Part shown: positions 9,592 to 21,300 of the stretch, one piece after another
Layout of the letters: every line of letters begins with the position of its first letter
How positions within the stretch are numbered: position 1 is the first letter of the stretch
Assembly (NCBI GenBank): GCA_003427395.1
Contig: BFEA01000506.1
Span: forward strand, 815,564-879,563
Source: Chara braunii
Taxonomy: Eukaryota > Streptophyta > Charophyceae > Charales > Characeae
Length of the DNA: 64,000 nucleotides
Reading direction: 5' to 3'
Translations under genes and position numbers: made by a program
The notes under the pieces: generated by a model
Told to the model about the DNA's origin: nothing
Seen by the model: only the letters and a program-made list of their open reading frames with translations
Database searches by the model: none

Positions 9592-10465
9592 CTAAAATGA
9601 ACCGAGTTTTAGAGGAGCTTTCAGTGGCAAAGACGGGGTTGAGTACTATCGGTGAAGGGGAAGGTTCAATTACTCTTGATGATAGAAGCTGAGATACAGA
9701 GGAAAAAATAAAGTCGGAGTGATGCGGTAGGAGAGAATGATTGGGAATGGTGGTAGGAGGGGGCTTAACATATTGAAGGACTTTTTTGCACTGAGTCGAA
9801 GAGTAAACACCTTTTAACATTCGGCGAACTTCAATAATTTTATTGACGGGAACATGCTTTGTTCCGACAAAGTGAAGTTGTACACCATGATGAATCCATT
9901 GAAGGACGGAATGAGAATATCTTTGGGAAGCGGATGAGAGAAGAGTTGACCAATTAGAGAAGGAATGAGAAGTGGAGGCAGCGAAGAAGTCTTCCGAGTT
10001 GCGAAGCCAGAAAGAAGGTTCTTGAAGGGCAAAGAGGGTCAATTGAAGATTGGAAGTGGAAGGTGGAGAGTCAAGGTTTGAAAGAATGGTAAGAATGAAA
10101 CGAATGGGAAAGGGGGTTGGGTTAGTCTGCCTTGTGGGTGGGGTCAGTTGCAGATGACTTAGTGTTGTCGGATAGCTTGAATTCGGTGTCGTAGTGAGGA
10201 CGCTTTGCGAAGCGATTGAAGTCATAGCCCTTGTCCAAGGTATCGTCATACTGCCTTTTCGAAGATGACTTCTTGTAATCTTCAGTCTTGACGTGGTCTT
10301 CTTTCCTGCGGTAGCCCACTGAATCTTCATCGTGTTTGTAAGATCTGCAGAAGAGAAGAGAGAATAATGATAAGCCCATAAACGCAAATGGCGTGGATTT
10401 ATTAGTGGTCCCGGGCGAGAAAATGAGAAGCAGGCGACAACCCTGAACTTACCTTGAGGCATCAT
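9569..10465 (-). pseudogene. DIRS-like RT, N-terminal region
   Basis: A 298-codon frame. The last third is recognisable: HGVQLHFVG, FIFSSVSQLLSSRVIEPSPS, NPVFATESSSKTRFILDVRF. This corresponds to RT motifs 1-2 (the lysine-arginine stretch in SSKTRFILD contacts the incoming nucleotide in this family). The first 190 residues are Ser/Thr-rich and not recognised. The frame stops right after RFVNL, where about 20-25 residues usual between motif 2 and motif A appear deleted. Confidence 0.65.
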
Positions 10466-10706
10466 TTCTTGCGATGCTTAGACAATAGTTGTATTCCGAT
10501 TTGATGATGGGAGTTCCATTCCTTCTCTGATGACCTTGTTGATGATAGCCTTGACATCCTTGGGAATTCGATGATCGATGCAATCCTTTGCCACGAAATT
10601 GAGTCTTGAGGAGAGGGCACTTGACATTGCCTTTCCAAAAGACCAATGGTGATAATTGAGGTTGACTGTGAAGAAACGAATAACCGCTTCTACTTGGTAG
10701 TGTCAT
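10122..10706 (-). pseudogene. Possible gag-like ORF1 remains of the DIRS-like element
   Basis: Upstream of the RT on the same strand are two short frames rich in Lys/Arg/Asp/Ser (YRRKEDHVKTEDYKKSSSKR) and Gln/Gly (GCQGYHQQGHQRRNG). Position and charge fit the end of a Gag-type protein, but no zinc knuckle is intact. Weak support. Confidence 0.3.
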
Positions 10707-10805
10707 CCAGGTGCAGAAAAGAGTAACATGTTATTCGTTAAAATATGACATAATATTGTGTTCTCTTTCTAACGAATTCACTTTTGGTTGCAGCATAAGC
10801 AACGC

Positions 10806-11620
10806 AGGCTTGCCCATCTTCTCCCTCGAGACAATTTTTTGGATGTTTGATGAGATCCATACTTATTTAGAAGTGTAATTGTAACACGCCCATCTACTCG
10901 CCTGAGATGCGAAAGTGTGTTGAGATCCATACTTGTTTATAATTGTGATGAGTCATGTGTCATGATTCTATCATAAGGCTTGTTGGATATATTTCTTCCT
11001 ACGTAACACAGACATATCCATCATGTCATCCGAGGTATTTGTTTGGATGTTTGATGAGATCCATTGTTCTTTAGAAGTGTAATGATAGACACGCTCATCC
11101 TCTCGCCCGAAATGCGAAAGTTTGTTGAGATCCATACTTGTGTATAATTGTGATGGAAATGCGTCATCATTGTGAACTTGTTAGATATTTCATTTCTTTA
11201 GGTTAATATTCCTAAGTTGGATAGACATACCCATCCTCTCGCCCGAGACGGTTGTTTGAATGTTTGATGAGATCCGGACTTCTTTAGAAGTGTAATGATA
11301 GTAACGCCCATTCTCTCGCCCGAGATGCGGAAGTGTGCTGAGATCCATACTTGCGCACAATTGTGATGCGCCAGGTGTCATAATTGTATCCTTGTTGGAT
11401 AGGTTTGTTTATGTTATTCCTAAGTAGCACAGACATGGTCATCCTCTCGGCCGATACGGTTATGTGGATGTTTGATTAGATGCGGACTTGTTTAGAGTTG
11501 TAATGACAAAAAAGTTCATCCTCTCACCCGTGACAATTGTTTGGATGTGTGTTGAGATCTAGACTTGTTGATAATTGTGATGAGTAATGTGTCATTGTAT
11601 CCTCGTTCGATATATAAAAT
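10806..11620. repeat. Satellite-like tandem array, about 208-bp unit, four copies
   Basis: The phrase CATCCTCTCGCCCGAGA (with variants) starts units near 10815, 11020, 11231 and 11439. Each unit is a dimer: an A half ending TTTAGAAGTGTAATGATA and a B half with GATGCGAAAGTGTGTTGAGA and TAATTGTGATG. A halves resemble each other more than they resemble B halves. Confidence 0.85.
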
Positions 11621-12430
11621 TTTATTTTGTGTCATAATCTTTAAGCACTATAACAGTTAGAATACTAGTCAAAGTAATTGAAATTTGTTTATCGACAATA
11701 CGGATAGTTAGACATGTGTTGGGTGTGGATGCCTATTATTTAGACAAGAAACGTTTTCATTTTCTAACAACCACCTTATTTTGACATACATCCTTTTCCG
11801 TAACAATACCTGTTATATTACACAAGAACTTCGAATGTTGCATATTTTCAATGGAACCCTCAATTCAACTTGCGACCCCCGAAATTTAAGGTTATGAATG
11901 CAAAGTTGTTGGTTACATATAATGCAGTCAGTCACAAGGCATCTGAATAGATGTACACGAAAGAGTCATTAAGTTAGTGATCTTTGCATTACGAACCGCA
12001 AACTCATATACTTGCCGAGTTTTGACTTGCATCCACACACTCTTTGTCGTATAACACCACAAGTTCGGATATTATCTGATGTCAATCATATGTGCACTTT
12101 AGGTTGTCCTGCATAAATCTTTGAAATATGAAATTCAATGCAAACAAGTTCCGGTGCATGAAAAACGACAGACTTATGACAAAGATTACGAAGTTCGCAC
12201 ATAGCGTAAAAGAGGTAGTGAGCATGCCAAAGAAAACTTAAACTCGTAACAATTAAAGAAACCAAGATTATTGTCAAAATAACAGTTGAATAATGTTATG
12301 TATCATAAATCATTAACGCACAGAACACTATCAAAAGAAAGTTTGGGAGCACTACATCACCATTAAAGACAATGACCATCTAGTATACAAGTTGTCAATT
12401 GTCATCGAATAAGCGGGATATTTGTATGAG
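11621..12430. other. AT-rich stretch without recognisable features
   Basis: I see no coding pattern, tandem structure or RNA gene. A 63-codon frame at 12086-12277 (minus) has no support beyond being open. Confidence 0.5.
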
Positions 12431-12459
12431 AGAACGTGAACGGTGGCCAATCACCACAT

Positions 12460-13139
12460 TGCATCAACGTCGCTAACATCAACATGAACACCCGCAACTT
12501 GCTCGATCCACTTGTCTGGGAACTCCTTCCACCACAACATTCGTCACCATCGACTTCCTCCTCCTATCTTACCGGCTATGTAATATTTCCTATTCTAAAT
12601 ACTCTACAATCAAATCGAAAAGACTAAGGTAAAAATCCTTATCTGCTATAACGTGATGAAAAAATCGAAAAATCCCAAGACATTGTCTCTTAAGTTGACG
12701 GAGAGTAGGATCCAATTATCATTATCTTTGTAGACAGGCACAAATATAATATCGTAATTAATAAGATCTACGTTTTTTACCCACTTTTTCACCCAATTGT
12801 GTCCTTCAAGTTGCAGCTTACCGAAGAAGAATGAATCAAAGTTGAAGACACGAAGGTTCGACGACATATCACGTGTCGCACGTATGGTCGACCCCCAAAG
12901 CGCCATGTAGAAATTAACCACTTCATCATTTACCTTGCCCTCCATATGCAAAAATGTAAGGAAATCTTTCGTTGCAATGCGCAAGTGATTATCGGCGAGG
13001 GTAAAGAGAACTGTGAAAGGCGGCATCGAGCGTCGCATAATGTCGTCAAGAACCCATAAACGTTTAGGTGCAGTTGCTGGAGCAAAGTTTTTCCCACGTG
13101 CTCCACGTGCTGTGACGCATACTTCACAACACCGGGCAA
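12460..13139 (-). pseudogene. Ulp1-like (C48) cysteine protease fragment
   Basis: The frame 12646-13038 carries the usual Ulp1 order: KVNDEVVNFYMALW (substrate-groove helix), RVFNFDSFFFGKL, then WVKNVDLINYDIIFVPV and DNWILLSVNLRDNVLGFFDF. In this family the second half normally has a His-Trp (catalytic His) and an Asp after the next strand; here the His position is Asn (DNWILL), while the FDF Asp may remain. Downstream, past a stop, a minus-strand QCGDW near 12460-12480 could be the remnant of the catalytic Cys box. The function would be cleavage of SUMO-like conjugates. Such proteases are often captured by plant DNA transposons. Asn for His and the stops make it a likely pseudogene. Confidence 0.55.
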
Positions 13140-14333
13140 CGCATAGGCGGGGCAGTGAGAAACGGGGCTCTAAGGATTGTCCTTCATAGCACGACGGATT
13201 GCTAAGTATTTCTCATACATGGTGTGACCTCTAGTCACAAATCGTGGATACGTCCCCTTCTTCAGGGGTAGGAGGGAAAGACACTACTCAATGGCTATGA
13301 CATGCTCTTTCTTTCTGATCTAGACATCAACCCCTGATGCCGTTAACATATCCTTGTTTTTTGTCGTCAACCCGAGGACTTTCTACAATTTCTGTGCGGA
13401 TATCTCGAGAACCTCGGTTTGCGAGATGACCCTACCCCTGTAAAACAGAAGAAAAAGAAAATGAGAAATGAATACACGTATCCCAACACGAGTCTGACGG
13501 AAGGATAATATAAAATAATGGAACAACCCATAAGACGCATACCACTCCAAAAGCATCGATTTCGCATGGCGCTGAGTACCAAGGAGCGTGTTTGCAGCTG
13601 GAAAACATAACGAAGAGCGCATTCGAGCTAGACACCCCCGCCTTGGACAAAGAAAAACTACAACAAGCTACAGAAACGAAAGGACGATGTTTGCCGAAGT
13701 CGGGATTTCGACGGACTTTTATCCACAGGATGCACACAGAGACTGACGGCAGTACGCATCGAAACAGGAAGTGTGGATACGAGCGGACTAAAACCACTAG
13801 TCCATCCAACAAGAGAAAGTCACCCCTCCTTCGAGGCTGGCCCCGACAGGCAACCCCTCCTTCACTGGAGCGTCGATCTCATGTAGCAGGAAGGAGTGGC
13901 GGTTCAAGTCTGTCGGCATCCGCACTTCCTCGTATTGACAAGCACTGCGGTCACTCCTTGTGTGCATGGTGTGGATTGAAGTCTGCCGAAATCCAAACTA
14001 CAACGAAAGTCGTGCTCTCGCATTTCGTCTTTGTGGGTGTGCAGAGGTTAGTGGCGTTGTTCACCGCTTACCAGCCGGTCTATCCCTCCGCTCCTTTGTT
14101 GGAGAAGTCGGTGCGGCTAATCCCACCACCTCGACATCTAGAGCGCCGTTGCTAGACTTTTTTGGGGACGTGACATGTTCTCGGCCCTCGACTTCGCACT
14201 CCCCTCCGCTGGCAAAGATGCCTGCCACTACAGGAGAGTTCGACGACGAGAAATTGAGAGCAGTAGGCACCGAAGGTGTGACGTTGCCAAGGCCCTCAAC
14301 ATTTGATGTGGCAGACGAATGAATGGATGCCTG

Positions 14334-14770
14334 CTAGCCGTCGAGGATGCTATCGATAAATTCCTCGATGCTCATACGACGACTCCGACGACTCGGCTTA
14401 GGCGGGATCATAGTAATGGAAACCTGATGGCACCCATAGTGGTTTTCGATTGCAGATGGAAGTTGTTGAACTTCATAGTCTTCACGCTCTGTGGAAAGGT
14501 CATGAACCAACTGCGTGTTCATCTCCATCCCCGTTGCGCCGGCTTCGACATTATGCCCATGATGCTGTCCGTATAGTCGCCTGAACTCGTCGGAAGAATC
14601 GTTAGAGTCGACATCCTTATCACTGTCCTCCACATCAGAACCCGCATTCTTTCCTTCCTTTCCTCCTCTTCATTATCCATGTTCCCTTTGTCATTTTCGT
14701 CCCCTTCAAGAAAACCAGTCAACCCTTTATCTTCCCCTTCCTCCCCTTCTTCCGCTTCCGCCCCTTCGTC
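14334..14770 (-). pseudogene. Acidic coding-like fragment, unrecognised
   Basis: Two overlapping minus-strand frames (14519-14722 and 14334-14633) join across a likely frameshift into an acidic stretch (MDNEEEERKE; DSDKDVDSNDSSDEF) followed by a less biased C-terminal part (SRRSRRMSIEEFIDSILDG). The residue mix looks protein-coding, but I recognise no domain. It lies between the Ulp1-like fragment and the next fragment on the same strand, so all three may be parts of one transposon-borne gene. That is inference. Confidence 0.35.
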
Positions 14771-15451
14771 CCTTCGCTACAATTCATCCCTTCCCCCGAA
14801 CCCGTGTCTAATTCCACCGACCGCTCTTCTGCTTTGACGCGAGTAGAACCTCCCGCCGCCAGCAAAATTCCAGCCCAAGGACCCCCTTTTGATGAAGTTT
14901 GGATCCCGGCGGACTTCGATGTTCTCAGGCCAGTGCGTGATCCACTTTCACACTCTTCCGTTTACGCTGTAGGCCGCCCCTCCCCCTAAGTCGACGCAGT
15001 TTGGTCCCGTGCATCACCACCGCTAGACGGAAGACCGTCCCCAAGCGATTTGCGAATTTCGGCACAATTCGACGTGGCATCCTGGCTGGGCACTCCCGCC
15101 CTCGACCCGCTCTGCACGGCAGATTCTCGCCCTAGCACCTCAACCGGTGTAGTTCGGATCTTAGCGAACTTGGATTTTTCGTCGGTGATTGGAATCCCTA
15201 CTTGTGAGCCGCTGCCAACACCAATTAAGGCGGCCGACCTCTCTTTCGCTGAGCGGGGGGCGGATGCCTCTCACGACAAAGTCGGGATGTCGGCGGACTT
15301 CACCGTAGGTTCTGGACCGGAGCCCACAGTTGCATGTCGAGCGAGGGAGCCCTCCCCACCCTACCACCGCCTTCTGTTGTCGTCACTTCGTCGTGAGGCC
15401 TATTCTGTCCACTAGGGGGAACGCCTTTGCCAGTCCCCTCATCACCCCCCC

Positions 15452-16269
15452 TCAGTCCCTGTCCCCTCCAGCCCCCGGAGGCACCCCCGCCGAAAACCCC
15501 AGTGGCCCAGTCGAAGGGGGTATCTTCCAGTTCACCCTTCCCTTTGAAGGGCTCGTGTCAAGGTCGTAAAATTCGTCCGACAGGTCCAACCACTGACTGT
15601 TGTGAAGTATGTGAAAAAAACGATCAGCAGTGGAACCGATGGACAGGTCGGTGTGTGGAAGCTCTGGATTTTCAGCCCTCACTTTGTCGACCTCCGAAAT
15701 CCTCGTGAGTTCAAGGTACCTGGACTTGGACTGGCGTGCGTATGACGACCATCCCCCTTCACCGTCAATGAGGGTCATGATCCACTCGCCCTTTAGGATC
15801 GCCGACTGGATGGTTCCGGGGTTCCAAATCATGTCATGACCCCATTCCCTTTTGAATTCGCAAGGACGTTGCCCTTTGAACCGTAAACGATGTTCATCTT
15901 GAAATGGCGACAACCCTCCTTAAGATCCTCCCACTCGACGACGGCCCCAAGCACTCTACGCTGGTGGTAGTCTTCGATAAAAATGATAGGACCAGACGAC
16001 TGCTTAGCGGGGTCTGAAACATCCCGACAGCACCAATCGACGAACCATTTCGTCCTGACATGGTAGGACCGCGATTTGGCGGTCGTAAAAGACCGTCTTG
16101 CTGAGTCTTCCCTTGACCCTCTCCCGGAGGTTTCGACAACCTGCTCCTCACCCCCCAGAGTAGACATTGTGTCTGCAAAAGACAAAGCAAATGAAGCAAG
16201 CCACCACACAGACAACTTCAGGAAACCCCCCTGTTGAAGAAGTTCGGATCCCAGCGGAGTACAAGTCAA
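15452..16269 (-). pseudogene. Unrecognised coding-like fragment with frameshift
   Basis: Frames 15829-16269 and 15452-15913 overlap, and the shared part near 15860 suggests a one-base shift inside MNIVYGSKG. Either side reads like real protein: SRSYHVRTKWFVDWCC and GPIIFIEDYHQRRVLGAVVE, then WNPGTIQSAILKGEWIMTLI and SRYLELTRISEVDKV. No family recognised. The same strand carries the acidic and Ulp1-like fragments further down. The plus-strand frames over it are shadows. Confidence 0.4.
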
Positions 16270-18249
16270 GCGACAGGAAGGCGTGCGGATGGCGGGGGGG
16301 AATTCAAAATCGCAAACCCCATCCTCATTCTACCGATGGGAGCGCATAATATGCGGACGTTGCATGCGAAGTACGGAGTCCGACGAACTTCGAGTAGGAG
16401 GCCCTCTAACACCCCACTCCGACCAACACGAGCAATCAGTGCATATGGCTAACCTATCACCCGACTCGTGCCCCCCCTACGATGCGACTAGCGCGATTAC
16501 GGGCATCATTTGTGAAGTTCATATCCCGGTGGACCTGAACCCATTTCGGCGAACCACGAGACCTGTTGCCTTTTCCTGTAGAGTCATCGAGGTTGAACCG
16601 CGTTGTGCCTGAGGTTAAACCGAACACCCTTCATATATTATTCTAATGTCGGCTCTCGGTAAACTCCAAACGCCGCAGGCACGAGTGTTCTTACGGGGTT
16701 CCTTAACTTGTGGACATCATTGCTCGCAGTAGAGGTGGGAATCGCTCAAGTCCGCCGGTATCCGAACTTCAGGATTTGCATTTTTTTTGGCAATGCATGA
16801 AGCCGGATGTCGGAGAACTTGAGCGAGTCACACATCCTCTACAGTTGCAGGAGTCCAGTTATTGACTCAGTTGCACAAAGTTTGCCGCAATCCAAACTTC
16901 TTCACTTGCCTCATTCGGGAAATGTGCGAAGTTCGGATGCCAGCGGACTTCATGTTTTGTCTCATGTCTTACAATGCTTGGAATTGTGGTGTTACCGAGG
17001 GTAAATCTAATACCCCTCCCCAAAGTGGTCGAAGGGATCCCAGCGAAGTACAAGTGATGATGGAAGGGATGTAATGGTGGGCTTCGCTAACATGCAGACA
17101 TCAATATTCTTGCGGAAGGAGCGAATCACTCAAATTCGCTGGTATGTGGACTTTCGGATTTGATATTTCCGGGCAATCTGTGAAGTTTGGATGTCGGCGA
17201 ACTTCAAGGGCTCACGCGTCATCTTCAAACTGCTTTACGCGCCCCATTTGGACAACATGTGAAGTTCGGATGCCGGCGGACTTAACATTTTACCCCATAT
17301 TCTGCAATACTTGGAATCGTTGTGTTATCAAGGTTAAACCTAGGTACCCTACCCTACCCACAGTGTCCGAAGGATCCCACCGAACTCGAAGTGTTGTGGG
17401 TAGGGGGTGTTCTCACAAGCCCCGTTAACAAGCGGAATCCAACACTTGTATGAGAGGAGAGAATCACTCAAGTCCGCCGGCATCCGGACTTCAGGATTTG
17501 CTGTTTTTGGCTAGGCTACCAGCCGGGCCAACTGGGCCTTGGACGACCAGCCCATGCAAGGACTAGGGAGAGTCCCAACAAAAAACAAAAAAGAAAAAAA
17601 AAATCCAAAAAAAAACTATGTTATGCAGAAAAATAAACTGAACAAGTTTTGCCTCAGGGTCACATCAAAATTCTTTACCAATTTAAAAATAAAATAAAAA
17701 ATTTAAACTGTTTTATTTTTTTTTCAGAATTTTTAATTTTTTTTTGCCCGGCCGGTCAAGTGACCTCGGGCCACTCTAGTAGCCTAGGTTTTTGGACAAT
17801 CTGTGAAGTTCAGATCCCGGCGAACTTGAATAGTTTATACGTCTAGCTGCGATCACAAAAGCAGCGTTGCTAACTAAATTGGACCAATTTTGCCTTTGCG
17901 CAACATGTGAAGTTCGGATACCGGCGGACTTCAATTATCTTCGGGGCATTTGGGCATTGTGTGAAGTATGGATGCCGGCGGACTTCAAGTTTCGGCCCGC
18001 GTTTTGCATTGCATGAGGCCTGTGTTCTACGTTTCGTGGTGTGCTTTTTCAACTTTGTCTTGTGCGATGATTAGCAAAGTCTGGATGCAGGCGAACTTTG
18101 TCATTCAGTCGAGCGAACTTCCATGCGGTTCGTTGATGAACAATGAAGTTCGCCGATGATCGAGGTTTGCCTACATGTAGTGGCGGCTTAGGCGGGGGAC
18201 CTCCCTGTCTGTGGCCGTTTCGGATTTGTGATATGAGGTGTGTGATTTC

Positions 18250-18560
18250 GTACCTCGCACACGACCAATCGATTATCTAAGCAACCGACCGAGCAATCAA
18301 CTTATCAGGCAAGCATGCAATCAATTAAACATCCAATCATGTCACTGTTCGCTGACTGGAAGATGTGATGTTTCATTGATTGCATGCTTGGCTGGTTGGT
18401 TAAGTGGTGGATCGACCGCTTAGTTTATTGATCGACCGCTTGCTTTGTTGACTGACAGATGAGATGTTTGATTGGTTGCATGCTTGGACGGTTCGTTGAG
18501 TGATCGATTGGCTGCTTAGTGATTGATTGTTTGCTTGCTTGCTTGACTGATTAGTCAAGT
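18250..18560. repeat. TTGATTGATTG / GCTTGCTTG simple-repeat region
   Basis: Degenerate tetranucleotide repeats such as GATTGATTGTTTGCTTGCTTG and ATCGACCGCTTAG alternate on the two strands (CAATCAATC at the left). No gene. Confidence 0.7.
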
Positions 18561-18734
18561 GCGATCCGATGTGCGATTTCCTACCTCGCTAGTCGGTTAA
18601 TAAAAAAAGGCAAATCCAAAGCGAATGCACATACAATGAGAACTGGATTCAGGTGACTGGTTGATCGTAAGCTATGTTACCTGTGTACACTAATGAATCA
18701 ATCGTTCAATCAATCGCAGGAGTCCGACCGACAG

Positions 18735-19160
18735 TATTAGGTCCACATGCATTCATAGATCCACAAACAAAAGATCTTAGATCCACATGCACGACAGATA
18801 GATCCACTCACATTTCCATATTCAAATTCAAACGTCCAAACACATTCATGGATCCACTGTGACATGCATGAGAGATAGATCCACGTGCATTCCCAGATCC
18901 ACATTACAAAGGTCCACACGTATTCATAGATCCACGTGCATGAGAGATGAATGCACTCACATTCATAGATCCACATGCACACATCCACATACATGAGAGC
19001 TAGATCCACGCACATTCCTAGATCCATTTCCATAGGTCCACACACATTGATAGATTCACACACATGAGAGACGGGTGCACACGAGTTCGTAGATCTGTAT
19101 GCGCGGATCCACATGGGTGAGATAAAGATCCACATGCACTCATAGATCCACAACGCAAAC
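18735..19160. repeat. AGATCCACAT minisatellite
   Basis: AGATCCACATGCATTC, GAGAGATAGATCCAC and GGTCCACACACATT alternate about 20 times. The long minus-strand frame through it (Trp-Ile-Tyr-Glu-Cys repeats) is a product of the repeat and not a gene. Confidence 0.8.
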
Positions 19161-19164
19161 CACT

Positions 19165-20415
19165 GAATGCATGCGGATCTTTCAATCAGTGTGGCGCATG
19201 AGCCGACGCCACCGATAAATGGAATCCGCCCCTGTCCGTGATTTAGTGGCGATTAGGTTTTCTTCCCCGTGATTGATCGTCCTTCAAAGGAACTTACCGA
19301 AAAACTGCGAGAACCATGTGGATGGTAAACCTCAAGATCCTTCAGGTCCGTCACATCGCGAGAGCGCGAAGGAAGCAGTGTGACGAAAGAAAAGGAGACG
19401 CGCGAAGATGTTATAGGAGAGGCGTGAAGATCGCGCAGGAACCGAGCGAGATGAACTGTCCATGGACGGACGGCATCGACAGATGGTTGGGAGCGATGGC
19501 ACTAAACCGATGACGTGGATGGATTACGAGATAGACAAAGTGAAAGAGGGCTGGATAACTACGGGGAGAGGGACGAGATACACACCTTAAGATGACGAGA
19601 TAAAGAAAAGCGGCGAGGGAGTGAGGGAGCGAATACTGCGTAGGGTGCATGACCGAGGACTCCAGGCGAGTCCATACCGGTCGCGCGCTGCCTCCATAAT
19701 GAGCGTCGACCGTGGTTGATGGACGCTCGTCGTCGTCGTCGTGGATAGCTGTTGTGGCGACGTAGAATGCGATGGCGCTAGGGATAGTGATAGCGCTTTG
19801 GATGGCGATGACGCTAGTCACCTCGATCTACGAGCGCTCGTGTTGACGGTCGCGAGTGCGTGTGTTTCATTCGGCAACAACTCCCCAGCGAGAACAAAAA
19901 CGTGAAATGCGTGGGGGAAAGGTGGGGGGGGGGGTTCGTTGTACAGCCCTGCCTGCCGTCGTAAATCCTTCAGGTGGGACTAGGCCCTTGCCCTCGGGGT
20001 TGCCAAAGACCGGGCCTTTGCCGTTCGCCCACATGCGGTGTAAAGGGCCCGTTCATCACGCAGATCGGACGTCAGGAGGGTGCCAATTCGTCAGCGCCGT
20101 CGGTCCCAGCCCCCATCAGCATTGGGTGCTTAGGACCAGGGGCCCTGAGCGTGCATAATTGTCCCTCGAATCGATGCTCTTACAGGCCAACCGCATCAGC
20201 ACAACACGCCAATGGAGGGGTGCCCACGGTAACGAAACAAAGCGACGACCCTAACGCCGAAAATCTTACACCCTTTTAGGCTTATTCGACACTACGAGCA
20301 GGGCATAATTCCACGAGGCCTTCCAGACATCAGATTCACGTGATCCACGACCCGTTTCATTGAGCGGGGGAGGAACTGCGCAGGCGCAGTCGGCGGTAAC
20401 CCTCACGACGATCGG
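19165..20415. other. No recognisable feature
   Basis: Mixed-composition DNA with short (GTC)n at about 19729-19742 (CGTCGTCGTCGTCGTC-like) and a G9 run near 19923. Open frames are short and unconvincing. Confidence 0.5.
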
Positions 20416-20418
20416 ACG

Positions 20419-20718
20419 ATGCATACCGTGGCTCCAATTTCAGACATCGGATGTCCAAGCTTCGACTTCGGCATGTGGGACAACAGAATCGACCCTAAAG
20501 GCATCAACCGCCAAATAGCAATGTCATTTTGCGAGTTGTTTCTTCAAGCCGAGCAGCTCCGCAACGCCAGCGCTGTCAACCTCCTCCACCACGTGTTTCA
20601 CCATCGTCGTCCACCACGCATCACGTGCAAGGTGCGTGTCAGCCGGACCGAAGAGGCTATGGCGTATGGGCGCGTTATCGCTCGTAAGTTTATCTTCACC
20701 AACGATCTTCTGTCATGA
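20419..20718 (+). CDS. Hypothetical open frame, doubtful
   Basis: A 99-codon frame includes QIAMSFCELFLQAEQLRNAS and RVSRTEEAMAYGRVIARKF, which have coding-like composition. There is no flanking gene, no recognised domain and no splice evidence. It may be an exon or chance. Confidence 0.25.
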   Translation: MHTVAPISDIGCPSFDFGMWDNRIDPKGINRQIAMSFCELFLQAEQLRNASAVNLLHHVFHHRRPPRITCKVRVSRTEEAMAYGRVIARKFIFTNDLLS

Positions 20719-20909
20719 GTAAAGGTTGTTGGCGCTCGACATGCGGCGCATCCGGCACAGGCCATCGTCTGATCGGCGACCTTGGGCCCATGGGGAACGG
20801 AAGCGTGCAATAGAGGAAAGTCGCGCCTTGGCCCGACTTTGGACTATCTCAGCTTTCTTTCCACAAGGATTGTCGGCCATACCTTGCACTGCGTCAGATG
20901 CGTCGAGCC

Positions 20910-21060
20910 TCTCTCTCTCCCTCTCTCTCTCTTTCTCTCTCTTTCTTTTTCACTCTCTCTCTCTCTAACACTCCATATCTCTCTCTCACCCCCTGTCTCC
21001 CTCCCCCAATCAATCAATCGTCAATCGAATACAGGAATACCACATCCATTTGAATGCGCG

Positions 21061-21122
<62 letters not shown>

Positions 21123-21300
21123 CCAAGTAATCAAACAATCGAATGTGTGAATACCACTCTCTCTTTATCTCCCTCGCTCTCTCTCTCGCCCCCCCTCTCT
21201 CTCCCCCTCTCTCTCTCGCTCTCTCGCTCTCTCTTTCCCTCTCGCTCTCGCTTTCTCCACCATTTCATTGCTCTCGCTCTTTCTACCATTCTATCCCTCC
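20910..21300. repeat. CT-rich microsatellites
   Basis: Imperfect CT at 20915-20967, pure CT at 21066-21120 and imperfect CT/CG at 21150-21270. Between them CAATCAATCGAAT and GTGTGAATACC motifs repeat, so the block itself is duplicated. Ser/Leu frames are artefacts. From 21310 to 21980 I see nothing further. Confidence 0.9.

Larger units (their letters stand above)
8041..10465 (-). mobile_element. DIRS-like retrotransposon relic (RT-RNase H), minus strand
   Basis: Three successive minus-strand frames hold the N-terminal RT, central RT and RNase H regions in the right order. The combination of a YIDD RT box, an LGFTIDS motif and a C-terminal segment beginning TLGAPAIDLSVFDY is typical of DIRS/tyrosine-recombinase retroelements rather than Ty3 or LINE. 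No tyrosine recombinase is visible downstream. The minus-strand 3' side instead reaches a 32-bp poly-A tract (poly-T at 8041-8072). Frameshifts and a deletion near 9570 show it is dead. Confidence 0.7.

Noticed and set aside
18737-19153. Cys/Trp/Tyr-rich protein on the minus strand
   Set aside because: Repeat translation of the AGATCCACAT minisatellite; also not a telomere repeat.
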